DNA from: Demequina sp. NBRC 110051
Lineage (GTDB): Bacteria; Actinomycetota; Actinomycetes; Actinomycetales; Demequinaceae
Assembly: GCF_002090055.1 (NCBI RefSeq)
Contig: NZ_BBRH01000007.1
Location: 186,001-250,000 of the forward strand
DNA length: 64,000 nucleotides
Direction of reading: 5' to 3'
In this document: one piece after another, positions 57,801-64,000 of the stretch
Layout of the letters: every line of letters begins with the position of its first letter
How positions within the stretch are numbered: the stretch's first letter is position 1
Made by a program: the position numbers and the translations under genes
Notes under the pieces: generated by a model
Told to the model about the DNA's origin: nothing
Databases searched by the model: none
What the model saw: only the letters and a program-made list of their open reading frames with translations

Positions 57801-58834
57801 GCCTCGAGGACTGGACGGCGCGTGAGCCGGACGACCTCGAGGCCGTCGCGGCCGAGGCGCGCCGGTGGGCAGACAGCGCCGCCGACTCCCCGCTGTACCG
57901 GCTCTTCGCGCTGTCGATCGCCGAGGATCCGGACATGCTCGCCGTGCTCGCGCGCATCCCCGGCGTGCCGCCGATGAACCTCCTGCTGGGCTCCGTCAAG
58001 CTCCACCTCAGCGCCGGCGATCCCCTCGCCGCCTGGTACCCGCACCTTGCGCCGCGGCCGCTCGCGCCGTCCCGCGAGGCGTACCTCGCCCTACGCTCGC
58101 ACGTCCTCGAGACGGCCGATGCCGTGGTCGCCCAGGCGAGCGGGCGGCGGACCCAGACCAACGAGACCGGACGCGCCGCCGTGTTGTTGCCCTGGGTCGC
58201 TGCCTTCGCGGGGGACGAGCCCGTGCACGCCATCGATGTGGGGGCATCGGCCGGGCTCAACCTCGGCCTGGACCGCTTCTCGTACCGCTACACCTGGGAG
58301 GGCGGCGCCACCACCCTGGGTCGCGGCGCGCCCACCCTCGAGTGTGAGTGGCGCGGCGACGGACCACCCCTGAGCGCGCTGCCCATGCTCGCGAGCCGCA
58401 CCGGCATCGACATCCATCCCGTCGACGCGGCCGATCCCGACCAGGCCGCGTGGCTCGAGGCGCTCGTGTGGCCCGAGCATCAGGATCGCCTGGAGCGCCT
58501 GCGCGCGGCCATCGAGACGCGGCGCGACATCGACGTGGCGATGATCGCGGGAGACGCGGCGCAGGTGCTTGCGGAGGTCGAGGCGGGCCTACCGCCCGGG
58601 CCCCTGGTGATCTGGCACACGGTCGCGCTCTACCAGGCGCCGCCGGAGGTGCAGGAGCGGATCGATGCCGCCGTCGTGGGTATTGCCCGGCACCGGCGGG
58701 TTCTGCGACTCGGAATGGAGCCCGTAAGAGGACTCCCCGACGTGCAGGTGCGCGTGGGGCCGTCGTTCGATGCGGCCCGCACCGTGGCCACCGCGCACGC
58801 GCACGGGAGGTGGGTAGAGCCCGCGTACCCTTGA
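57797..58834 (+). CDS. DUF2332-family protein
   Basis: A 345-residue protein of the actinobacterial and proteobacterial DUF2332 family, recognised from PLYRLFALSIAEDPDMLAVLA, ETADAVVAQASGRRTQTNETGRAAVLLPW, AIDVGASAGLNLGLDRFSYRY and LVIWHTVALYQAP. The IDVGASAGLNL glycine loop resembles an S-adenosylmethionine site, so a methyltransferase-like fold is possible (inference). The function is unknown. The ATG at 57797 overlaps the stop of a leaderless uORF. The 14-base motif at 58114-58127 is read as ADAV. Confidence 0.8.
   Translation: MSLEDWTAREPDDLEAVAAEARRWADSAADSPLYRLFALSIAEDPDMLAVLARIPGVPPMNLLLGSVKLHLSAGDPLAAWYPHLAPRPLAPSREAYLALRSHVLETADAVVAQASGRRTQTNETGRAAVLLPWVAAFAGDEPVHAIDVGASAGLNLGLDRFSYRYTWEGGATTLGRGAPTLECEWRGDGPPLSALPMLASRTGIDIHPVDAADPDQAAWLEALVWPEHQDRLERLRAAIETRRDIDVAMIAGDAAQVLAEVEAGLPPGPLVIWHTVALYQAPPEVQERIDAAVVGIARHRRVLRLGMEPVRGLPDVQVRVGPSFDAARTVATAHAHGRWVEPAYP
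58114..58127 (+). repeat. 14-base dispersed motif, copy 14
   Basis: Exact copy inside the DUF2332 gene (peptide ADAV in ETADAVVAQ). Confidence 0.85.
58826..58831 (+). promoter_or_regulatory. leaderless promoter -10 of the CopD-CtaG gene
   Basis: TACCCT, inside the end of the DUF2332 gene, ends 6 bases before the ATG at 58838. Confidence 0.58.
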
Positions 58835-58837
58835 CGC

Positions 58838-60685
58838 ATGTCCGTCGACGTCCTCGTCACCCTGACGGGCGCGATCCGTGACATCTTCCTCGGCCTGACG
58901 GCCGGCGCCCTCGTGATGCTCGCCGGGGTCGTGCCCTCCTCGCATCGCGCCGCCGACCGCGCCTCGCAGGTCGCGCGCGTAGCCGCGGCCGTCTGGGCGC
59001 TCGCGGCGGTGGCGTACATCTTCGTCTCCTACGCCTACATCAGGAACGATGCCGTGGCGCCGGAGCGCTTCGTCGAGGAGGTCTGGTCCTTCGTCACGAC
59101 GATCGACCTGGGCCAGGCGTATCTCCAGATGGCGCTCGCGGCCGTCGTCGTCTCGGTCCTCGCGGGATTGGTGCGCCGCCCGTCGACGGCTGCCTGGACG
59201 CTGGTGCCCGTGGTGTGGGCGCTCGGCTGGCAGGCGCAGACCGGGCACGCCGCCGGCGCGACCGACCATCACCTCGCCACCTCCGCGATGTTCCTGCACC
59301 TTGCCGGATCGGCACTGTGGATGGGCGTGCTCGGCGCGCTGTTCTTGATGCGCCGCCCCCTGGGACTCGAGGCCAAGACCGTGGTGCGGCGCAGTTCGCG
59401 GATCATGATCTGGGCCGCGGTTGCGCTGATCGTCTCGGGGATCGCGAACGCCTGGATCCGCATGGAGGGGCCAGCGGACCTGGTCACCACCACCTACGGC
59501 TGGCTGCTGCTGCTCAAGGTGGCGCTCATGAGCGCCGCGATCGCGCTGGCCGCCGGGCACCGGCGCGTGGCGCTGCCGCGACTCACGGACGCGCACGTGC
59601 GCGACCGATTCTGGCGCATCATGACGGTCGATGTCGCGGCAATCGTCGCGGTGATCGCCGTCGCCGCGGTCCTGTCCGGCACGGCGCCCCCGCTTCCGAT
59701 CGTGGCGCTCGAGGACCCCAGCCCCGCCTACTTCCTCACGGGCTACGAGCTGCCGCCCGCGCCATCGTTCGTGAACTGGATCGGCCTGTGGAGGCTCGAG
59801 ATCCTCACCGGAGCCGCGATCGTGGCCGCTGGCGTGGTCTACGTGCGTTGGGTGGTGCGCCTGCGCCGACGCGGCGACGCCTGGGCCTGGTGGCGGACGG
59901 CCTCGTTCCTCAGCGGCCTCGCGATCATGGTGTGGATCACGCAGGGCGGTCCGGCCGTCTACGGCATGGTGACGTTTTCTGGCCACATGGTGTCGCACAT
60001 GATGCTCGCGATGCTCGCGCCGCTGCCGCTCACGTTTGGCGCGCCCGTCACGCTGGCACTCAGGGCGCTGCCGCCACGGCGCGATGGCTCGCGAGGGCCG
60101 CGCGAGTGGGTGCGCGTGATCGTTGAATCCCGCTTCATGGCGGTGATCTCGAATCCGATCTTTGCGGCCGTGAACTTTGCCGGATCGCTGTTCATCTTCT
60201 ACTACACGCCGCTGTTCGAGTTCGCGCTGCGCAACCACGTGGGCCACCTGTGGATGATCGCCCACTTCACCCTCGCGGGCTACCTGTTCGCCAACGCCCT
60301 CGTGGGTATCGACCCTGGTCCCAAGCGTCCCGCCTATCCCATGCGTGTGGTGTTGCTGTTCGCGACCATGGCGTTCCATGCCTTCTTCGGGGTGGCGCTC
60401 ACAAGCTCGGAGGTGCTGCTCGCGCCCACCTTCTTGGGGCTCATGGGCCGCACCTGGGGTCCCGACGCGATCACGGATCAGCAGTATGGCGGCCAGATCG
60501 CGTGGGGGATCGGCGAACTTCCCGTGCTCGCCCTCGCGATCGGCGTCATCATCGCGTGGCGCCTGGCCGACGAGAAGGAGAGCCGTCGCAAGGATCGTCA
60601 GGCGGAGCGCGACGACGATGCGGAGCTCAGGGCCTACAACGAGATGCTGGCCGAGGCCGCCGACAACGACCGTCGGCTCCGCTAA
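58838..60685 (+). CDS. CopD-CtaG fusion: copper uptake and cytochrome oxidase assembly membrane protein
   Basis: A 615-residue membrane protein. The N-terminal half (to about 300) is CopD-like with HLATSAMFLHLAGSALWMGVLGAL and about eight helices. The C-terminal half is CtaG-like (caa3_CtaG) with YGMVTFSGHMVSHMMLAMLAPLPLTFGAP, LWMIAHFTLAGYLFANALVGIDPGPKRP and MAFHAFFGVALTSS, including the His residues proposed to handle copper. The fusion is common in actinobacteria and supplies copper for cytochrome c oxidase. A charged tail of about 45 residues ends the protein. It lies 3 bases after the DUF2332 stop with its own leaderless promoter. Confidence 0.88.
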   Translation: MSVDVLVTLTGAIRDIFLGLTAGALVMLAGVVPSSHRAADRASQVARVAAAVWALAAVAYIFVSYAYIRNDAVAPERFVEEVWSFVTTIDLGQAYLQMALAAVVVSVLAGLVRRPSTAAWTLVPVVWALGWQAQTGHAAGATDHHLATSAMFLHLAGSALWMGVLGALFLMRRPLGLEAKTVVRRSSRIMIWAAVALIVSGIANAWIRMEGPADLVTTTYGWLLLLKVALMSAAIALAAGHRRVALPRLTDAHVRDRFWRIMTVDVAAIVAVIAVAAVLSGTAPPLPIVALEDPSPAYFLTGYELPPAPSFVNWIGLWRLEILTGAAIVAAGVVYVRWVVRLRRRGDAWAWWRTASFLSGLAIMVWITQGGPAVYGMVTFSGHMVSHMMLAMLAPLPLTFGAPVTLALRALPPRRDGSRGPREWVRVIVESRFMAVISNPIFAAVNFAGSLFIFYYTPLFEFALRNHVGHLWMIAHFTLAGYLFANALVGIDPGPKRPAYPMRVVLLFATMAFHAFFGVALTSSEVLLAPTFLGLMGRTWGPDAITDQQYGGQIAWGIGELPVLALAIGVIIAWRLADEKESRRKDRQAERDDDAELRAYNEMLAEAADNDRRLR

Positions 60686-61147
60686 GTTTCCACAGATTTT
60701 GTCCACAGCCTTGTGAAGGAACGGTAAACCCGCACCAACAGTTGTGGAAAAACCTGGGGGAAAGCGGTGGAGGAAAATCTCACTCCGCGCGGGCTTGCAT
60801 CCGGGTCCGTGGGGGAGTACGACTAGTCGCATCGGATCTTCGTTCGAGCCTCTCCGACATCACCCCGCCAGGGGACTATGCGTGGGGCCTCAAGGGGGTA
60901 GGGTCGCCATGAGCGGCGGCAAAACCCCTGGTCAGGCGCCATTTGCGGAGGGGCCGACGCGGAGTGAAGGGCGATCAGGACAACGGGAGACCACGGACGC
61001 CACCGCCGCCCAGGCGAGGGTGATCCGCCACTGCGGGTGACGGCGCAGGGTCTCGCGGCCCCGGTCGTCGGTCGAGAGGGCGCCTGTCCACAGGGGAGGC
61101 GTAGCCGGAGCGTCAATCACGGCCATCGGCCTGAGGAGTTATCCCCA
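60686..61147. promoter_or_regulatory. gene-poor gap with second DnaA-box cluster
   Basis: Between the CopD-CtaG stop and the DUF4190 gene lie 691 bases in which I see no convincing gene. DnaA-box-like 9-mers occur at 60686-60694 (GTTTCCACA), 60699-60707 (TTGTCCACA, perfect), 60743-60751 (minus strand TTTTCCACA), 61084-61092 (CTGTCCACA) and 61139-61147 (TTATCCCCA). A perfect palindrome CGACTAGTCG lies at 60820-60829. A 43-codon frame at 60909-61040 has a fair ribosome site but no recognisable content. The remainder to 61376 holds a terminator and three copies of an AGATCCGCG-like repeat (near 61230, 61282 and 61347). Confidence 0.55.
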
Positions 61148-61172
61148 GGAACGTAAACTCTCGGTCCACGGC

Positions 61173-61205
61173 AAGGCCCCCCGGACCCGAATTCCGGGGG
61201 GCCTT
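61173..61205. terminator. strong hairpin in the gap before the DUF4190 gene
   Basis: AAGGCCCCCCGG (61173-61184) pairs perfectly with CCGGGGGGCCTT (61194-61205) around a 9-base loop. It can work in either direction. Confidence 0.75.
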
Positions 61206-61376
61206 CGCCTTGCCTGGACCGCGCGAGATCCGCGGCTGCCACGACAGTAGGCGAGCCCCGCACGGGCCCCCGGGACCGACACGCGGATCTGCCCGCCCCT
61301 CATTTCTCTGAGGAGGCCGCGGGCGTACGGTGGTGAACGACGCCGCAGATCCGCGAGAGTTCCGAGGGAGCAGCGC

Positions 61377-62006
61377 ATGCCAGACCCGCGACACGACGAC
61401 ACGACGATGGCCGATCATGGAGCGCCCACCGAGGTGCTCGACGTGAGCGAGGCGCGTGCCGACACGGGCGCTGACGATGGTGCGGCCGACGGCGGGGCCG
61501 GCTCGTCCGGGTCGTGGATGGGCCCTGCGGCGTGGGTCACGGGGGCCATCGGGCTGTGGCACGCGGCGATCCCGCTGGGCCATCTCGGCATCGCGGCCGC
61601 CAAGCGCGGCGACGTGAGCAGGCGGGGCTTCGCCGTCGCCGGCACGATCCTGGGCTACGTGGGGCTCCTCATCACCGCGCTATTGCTGTGGGTGGTGGTC
61701 CGGGGACCGCTCCCGGAGACCGTCGACGCCTACGCCCACCACGACGTGGTCGAGGTCGGCAATGCGGTGGGAGCCGCCCTCGCGGCCGACGAGTCCCTCC
61801 CCGCCGTCGAGGCCGCCGCGAGCGGGTACGTGGTGGGAGAGACCGCCGTCACGGGTCTCCTCGAGACGCAGCGCACCGTGAGCCTCACGCCCGTCGCAGG
61901 CACTGGCTGGTGCGTGCAACTCGACTACGTGGGCGGCACCGTCGGCTCGTGGTCGTTCGACTCCGCCGAGGGTGTGACCGAGGGCGGCACCTGCGCGGCA
62001 GGATAA
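61377..62006 (+). CDS. DUF4190-domain membrane protein
   Basis: A 209-residue protein. An Asp/Ala/Gly-rich cytoplasmic N-terminus of about 50 residues precedes two membrane helices joined by GHLGIAAAKRGDVSRRGFAVAGTILGY, the DUF4190 signature, then an extracytoplasmic domain with two cysteines (WCVQLDY and GGTCAAG) that could form a disulfide. The ATG at 61377 follows GAGGGAG; ATG 61407 is an alternative. Function unknown. It converges on the uridylyltransferase gene with a 3-base gap. Confidence 0.78.
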   Translation: MPDPRHDDTTMADHGAPTEVLDVSEARADTGADDGAADGGAGSSGSWMGPAAWVTGAIGLWHAAIPLGHLGIAAAKRGDVSRRGFAVAGTILGYVGLLITALLLWVVVRGPLPETVDAYAHHDVVEVGNAVGAALAADESLPAVEAAASGYVVGETAVTGLLETQRTVSLTPVAGTGWCVQLDYVGGTVGSWSFDSAEGVTEGGTCAAG

Positions 62007-62009
62007 GCG

Positions 62010-63392
62010 CTACCCCGCGAGCGTCGACCCGTCACCGAGCGTGCGGGGCTCGCCCTCGTCGGCAAGCGATGCATCGCCGGTGACCGTCACGTTCTCGCCG
62101 AAGGACCAGTCGCCCTTCACCGTCAGCGATGTGGCGGCCTTGAGCGACGGAGCCCCGTGCGGGAAGTGGGCGTCGAAGGCGGACACCGTCTTGTAGTGCT
62201 TCGAGTCGAGGTCGATGAGCGGCGCCTTCTCGACCGCGAGCCGCAGCCCCGCGTCATCGCCCAACTCGTAGGCGTCCGAGCGCAGCAGCAGCAGATCGTT
62301 GGTGGTCTTTACGGGAAGGAACCGCTCGCGGCCCACCACGATGGCCGTCGCGCCCTCGAACACCTCGATCGCGGCGCCCATGGCGGATTCGAGCTGGTAC
62401 ACCTTGGGGGAGGTGCCGTCAGTGGGGTCCACGGTCTTCTCGTTGCGGATGAGTGGCAGTCCCAGGACCGCGCCGCGCTCGGTCAGCGCCTTCTTGATGG
62501 CGACCAGGTCGAACCACAGGTTGTTGGTGTGGAAGAACGGGTGGCGGAACTCGTCGGTGAAGTAGTCCATCTCCTCGGGCGCGGTCTGCGCGGTGTCGCG
62601 CAGGATCAGCTGCCCGTCGGCCTTGCGGATGGCGAGGTGGCCGCCCTTGCGGTCGGCCGGGGTGCGCGGGCACAACTCGGCGGCGTAGGGGGCGCCGGAC
62701 TGGGCGAACCAGCCCGCGATCTGTGCGTTCGGTACGGCCCCCAGGTTGTCCGAGTTCGACACGCTCGCGTACAGGAAGCCCGCGTCGAGGAGGGCGTCGA
62801 GGACGCCGGAGGACAGCAGCGCGGTGTAGATGTCGCCGTGGCCGGGAGGGCACCACTCGAGGCTGGGGTCGGCGGGCCAGTCCACCGGCGTGAGGTCGTC
62901 CACGCGGATCTTGGGCTCGCGGTTCTGGAGGAAGTCGAGCGGCAGGCCCTCGACCTCGATGCCGCGGTGCGCGGCGAGTGCCTCGAGCGAGTCGTCCTGG
63001 GTGCGGAACGAGTTCATCAGCACCAGCGGCAGGCGAGCGCCGTACGCCTCACGGGCATGCAGGACCTGGGCGGCGATGATGTCGAGGAAGGACTTGCCGT
63101 CGCGCACGGGCAGCAGCGACTTGGCCTTGTCCATGCCCATCGACGTGCCCAGGCCGCCATTGAGCTTGATGACGGCGGTCTTCTGGATCGCGGCAGCAGC
63201 CGCGTCATCCGAGATCTCGACATCCGCCAGCTTGTCGGGATCCAGTAGCGGCTCGATGGTGTCCTCGAGCACCAGGCCGGTCGCGCCGGCCTCGAGCTCC
63301 CCATAGTAGTGCGTGAAGACGTCGATGGCCGCCGGGGCGACGCCGGCGTCACGCATCTTGTTCTGGGCCTGGGCGAGTCCGTCTGCGCTCAT
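62010..63392 (-). CDS. UTP-glucose-1-phosphate uridylyltransferase (UDPGP type)
   Basis: A 460-residue eukaryote-like UDP-sugar pyrophosphorylase. It shows the nucleotide-binding LNGGLGTSMGMDKAKSLLPVRDG, LVLMNSFRTQDDSLEAL, EWCPPGHGDIYTALLSSGVLD, NSDNLGAVPNAQIAGWFA and the late FLPVKTTNDLLLLRSDAYEL. It makes UDP-glucose for cell-wall and storage glycans and for the Leloir galactose pathway, so it may serve the galactoside genes too. The ATG at 63392 has no ribosome site; a minus-strand TACGCT box (63400-63405) lies 7 bases upstream, so the mRNA is probably leaderless. Confidence 0.92.
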   Translation of the reverse strand: MSADGLAQAQNKMRDAGVAPAAIDVFTHYYGELEAGATGLVLEDTIEPLLDPDKLADVEISDDAAAAAIQKTAVIKLNGGLGTSMGMDKAKSLLPVRDGKSFLDIIAAQVLHAREAYGARLPLVLMNSFRTQDDSLEALAAHRGIEVEGLPLDFLQNREPKIRVDDLTPVDWPADPSLEWCPPGHGDIYTALLSSGVLDALLDAGFLYASVSNSDNLGAVPNAQIAGWFAQSGAPYAAELCPRTPADRKGGHLAIRKADGQLILRDTAQTAPEEMDYFTDEFRHPFFHTNNLWFDLVAIKKALTERGAVLGLPLIRNEKTVDPTDGTSPKVYQLESAMGAAIEVFEGATAIVVGRERFLPVKTTNDLLLLRSDAYELGDDAGLRLAVEKAPLIDLDSKHYKTVSAFDAHFPHGAPSLKAATSLTVKGDWSFGENVTVTGDASLADEGEPRTLGDGSTLAG

Positions 63393-63399
63393 GGCGTCC

Positions 63400-63405
63400 A
63401 GCGTA
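63400..63405 (-). promoter_or_regulatory. leaderless promoter -10 of the uridylyltransferase gene
   Basis: TACGCT on the minus strand, 7 bases before the ATG at 63392. Confidence 0.5.
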
Positions 63406-63422
63406 GCCGGGGCGCGCGAGAG

Positions 63423-63428
63423 TAGTCT
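63423..63428 (+). promoter_or_regulatory. -10 box of the DUF202 gene pair
   Basis: TAGTCT lies 29 bases before the ATG at 63458. This gene has a normal ribosome site (GGAAGGGGA), so the mRNA is led. Confidence 0.5.
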
Positions 63429-63457
63429 CGCAGGCGGCTGTCCACGGAAGGGGAACG

Positions 63458-63829
63458 ATGAGTGAACGCCGCTGGCCGCGCAGCGTCTATGGCCTGGGTG
63501 ACGAGCCCGATGCGCGCTTCTCCATGGCGAACGAGCGCACGTTCCTCGCGTGGATTCGCACTGCCATGGCCTTCATCGCCGGTGCGGTGGCCCTCGAGGC
63601 GCTCGCCGCGCCCCTTGATCCCACCCTCCGACTGATTGCCTCGTTGCTGTTGGTCGCGACGGGCATTGTGCTCATCGCGGAGGCGTGGTGGGGATGGATG
63701 CGCACCGAGCGGGCGCTGCGCCAGAACGCGCCCATGCCGGCGCCGCTGTCCGCGCTGCCCGCCGCGGTAGGCCTGCTCGTCGTCGCCATCCTCGTGGGAG
63801 CGGGCCTGGTGGTGGGGGCGCTGGCGTGA
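63458..63829 (+). CDS. DUF202 (YidH-like) membrane protein
   Basis: A 123-residue protein with three membrane helices. The cytoplasmic start contains DARFSMANERTFLAWIRTAMAFIAGAVAL, the DUF202 signature (NERTFLAWIRT). In E. coli the related YidH and YidG are small inner-membrane proteins of unknown role, also encoded as a pair. Here too a second DUF202 gene overlaps its stop (GTGA). Ribosome site GGAAGGGGA precedes the ATG. Confidence 0.87.
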   Translation: MSERRWPRSVYGLGDEPDARFSMANERTFLAWIRTAMAFIAGAVALEALAAPLDPTLRLIASLLLVATGIVLIAEAWWGWMRTERALRQNAPMPAPLSALPAAVGLLVVAILVGAGLVVGALA

Positions 63830-64000
63830 CGATGCCCGCGGGGGAGGGGCTGTACGCCGAGCGAACGGCACTCGCGTGGCGTCGCACCATCCTCGCCATC
63901 GCCACGGGAACGGCCATCGCCGGTCGCTATCTTGGGGCGGGCAGCACGTGGCTCGGCGTTGTGCTGCCGCTTGCCGCGCTGGTGGGGGGAGGCATCCTTC
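63826..64000 (+). CDS. second DUF202 (YidG-like) membrane protein, 5' part
   Basis: Starts at GTG 63826, overlapping the previous stop, or at ATG 63832, and runs off the window end. The visible 58 codons read GLYAERTALAWRRTILAIATG followed by a membrane helix, the DUF202 signature in the shorter YidG-like form. It pairs with the preceding gene. Confidence 0.78.
   Translation, partial: MTMPAGEGLYAERTALAWRRTILAIATGTAIAGRYLGAGSTWLGVVLPLAALVGGGIL

Noticed and set aside
58589-60832. A 747-codon open frame antisense to the CopD-CtaG gene
   Set aside because: The composition is Arg/His/Gly/Asp-rich with no domain, and the plus strand encodes a clear membrane protein.
60830-60870. GTTCGAGCC, resembling a tRNA T-loop, in the 691-base gap
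   Set aside because: The flanking bases do not form a T-stem or an acceptor stem, and no anticodon arm is present.
60909-61040. A 43-codon frame, MSGGKTPGQAP onward, with a G-rich ribosome site, and a 64-codon antisense frame over it
   Set aside because: Neither resembles a known protein and they compete with each other; evidence is too thin for a gene call.
60686-61147. The chromosomal origin oriC
   Set aside because: DnaA boxes are present, but dnaA, dnaN and rpmH are not adjacent and no AT-rich unwinding region stands out.

Overview
The window is high-GC DNA (roughly 70 percent G+C by eye) from an actinobacterium, most probably of the order Micrococcales (Demequinaceae or Cellulomonadaceae are the best guesses). 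This rests on the rpsF-ssb-rpsR-rplI-dnaB string, the many GTG starts and ATGA/GTGA overlaps, the TANNNT -10 boxes placed 6 bases before start codons (leaderless mRNAs), and a FemX-type transferase beside an aspartate-ligase-like ATP-grasp enzyme, which fits a peptidoglycan bridge made of an amino acid plus D-Asp or D-Glu. I see no rRNA, tRNA, CRISPR array, insertion sequence or prophage.

Layout. 1-5560: cell-wall bridge genes (minus strand), a palindrome-rich divergent spacer, the S6-SSB-S18-L9 operon, a terminator, a DnaA-box cluster and dnaB. 5603-18326: a LacI regulator divergent from a galactoside operon (binding lipoprotein, two permeases, GH2 beta-galactosidase, GH36 alpha-galactosidase, APH-fold kinase), running into a MATE transporter and a TlpA-like lipoprotein. 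18323-21928: a CcdA-like protein, a Zur-type operator with an AztD-like zinc chaperone, and an aldose 1-epimerase. 22056-22918: a lower-GC patch with an unknown lipoprotein. 22934-32388: an oligopeptide ABC operon with its own carboxypeptidase and GbsR/MarR-type regulator, divergent from a PaiB-like gene and an amidohydrolase. 32395-34187: a GNAT-vapC-vapB operon beside a decayed duplicate of the GNAT gene, then a small membrane protein.

34363-43205: a flippase-like protein carrying a kinase-like domain without its catalytic Asp, a CPBP protease, a MOSC protein, purB, a WXG100-like gene followed by a probable type VII secreted alpha/beta hydrolase, a holin-like membrane protein and a HisC-type aminotransferase. 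43292-51613: a cell-surface nonulosonic (sialic-type) acid locus: ABC exporter pair, GT52-like transferase, CMP-nonulosonate synthetase fused to a HAD phosphatase, a NeuB lacking its usual C-terminal SAF domain, a GT2 enzyme, a polysialyltransferase-like enzyme and a second GT-B-like protein. 51617-56637: stacked TetR-type operators, E1-alpha, E1-beta and E2 of a 2-oxoacid dehydrogenase, and an MFS transporter. 56621-64000: an AlkX/AlkZ-like glycosylase, a DUF2332 gene with a leaderless 8-codon uORF, a CopD-CtaG fusion, a 691-base gene-poor gap with a second DnaA-box cluster, a DUF4190 protein, a UTP-glucose-1-phosphate uridylyltransferase and two DUF202 genes.

The least expected signal is a 14-base motif, GGCCGATGCCGTGG, with 14 exact copies in both orientations, in spacers and inside genes. 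In genes it is read in at least three frames (ADAV, TASA or HGIG) and tends to sit in linkers or termini, so it looks like a DNA-level element rather than a protein repeat.
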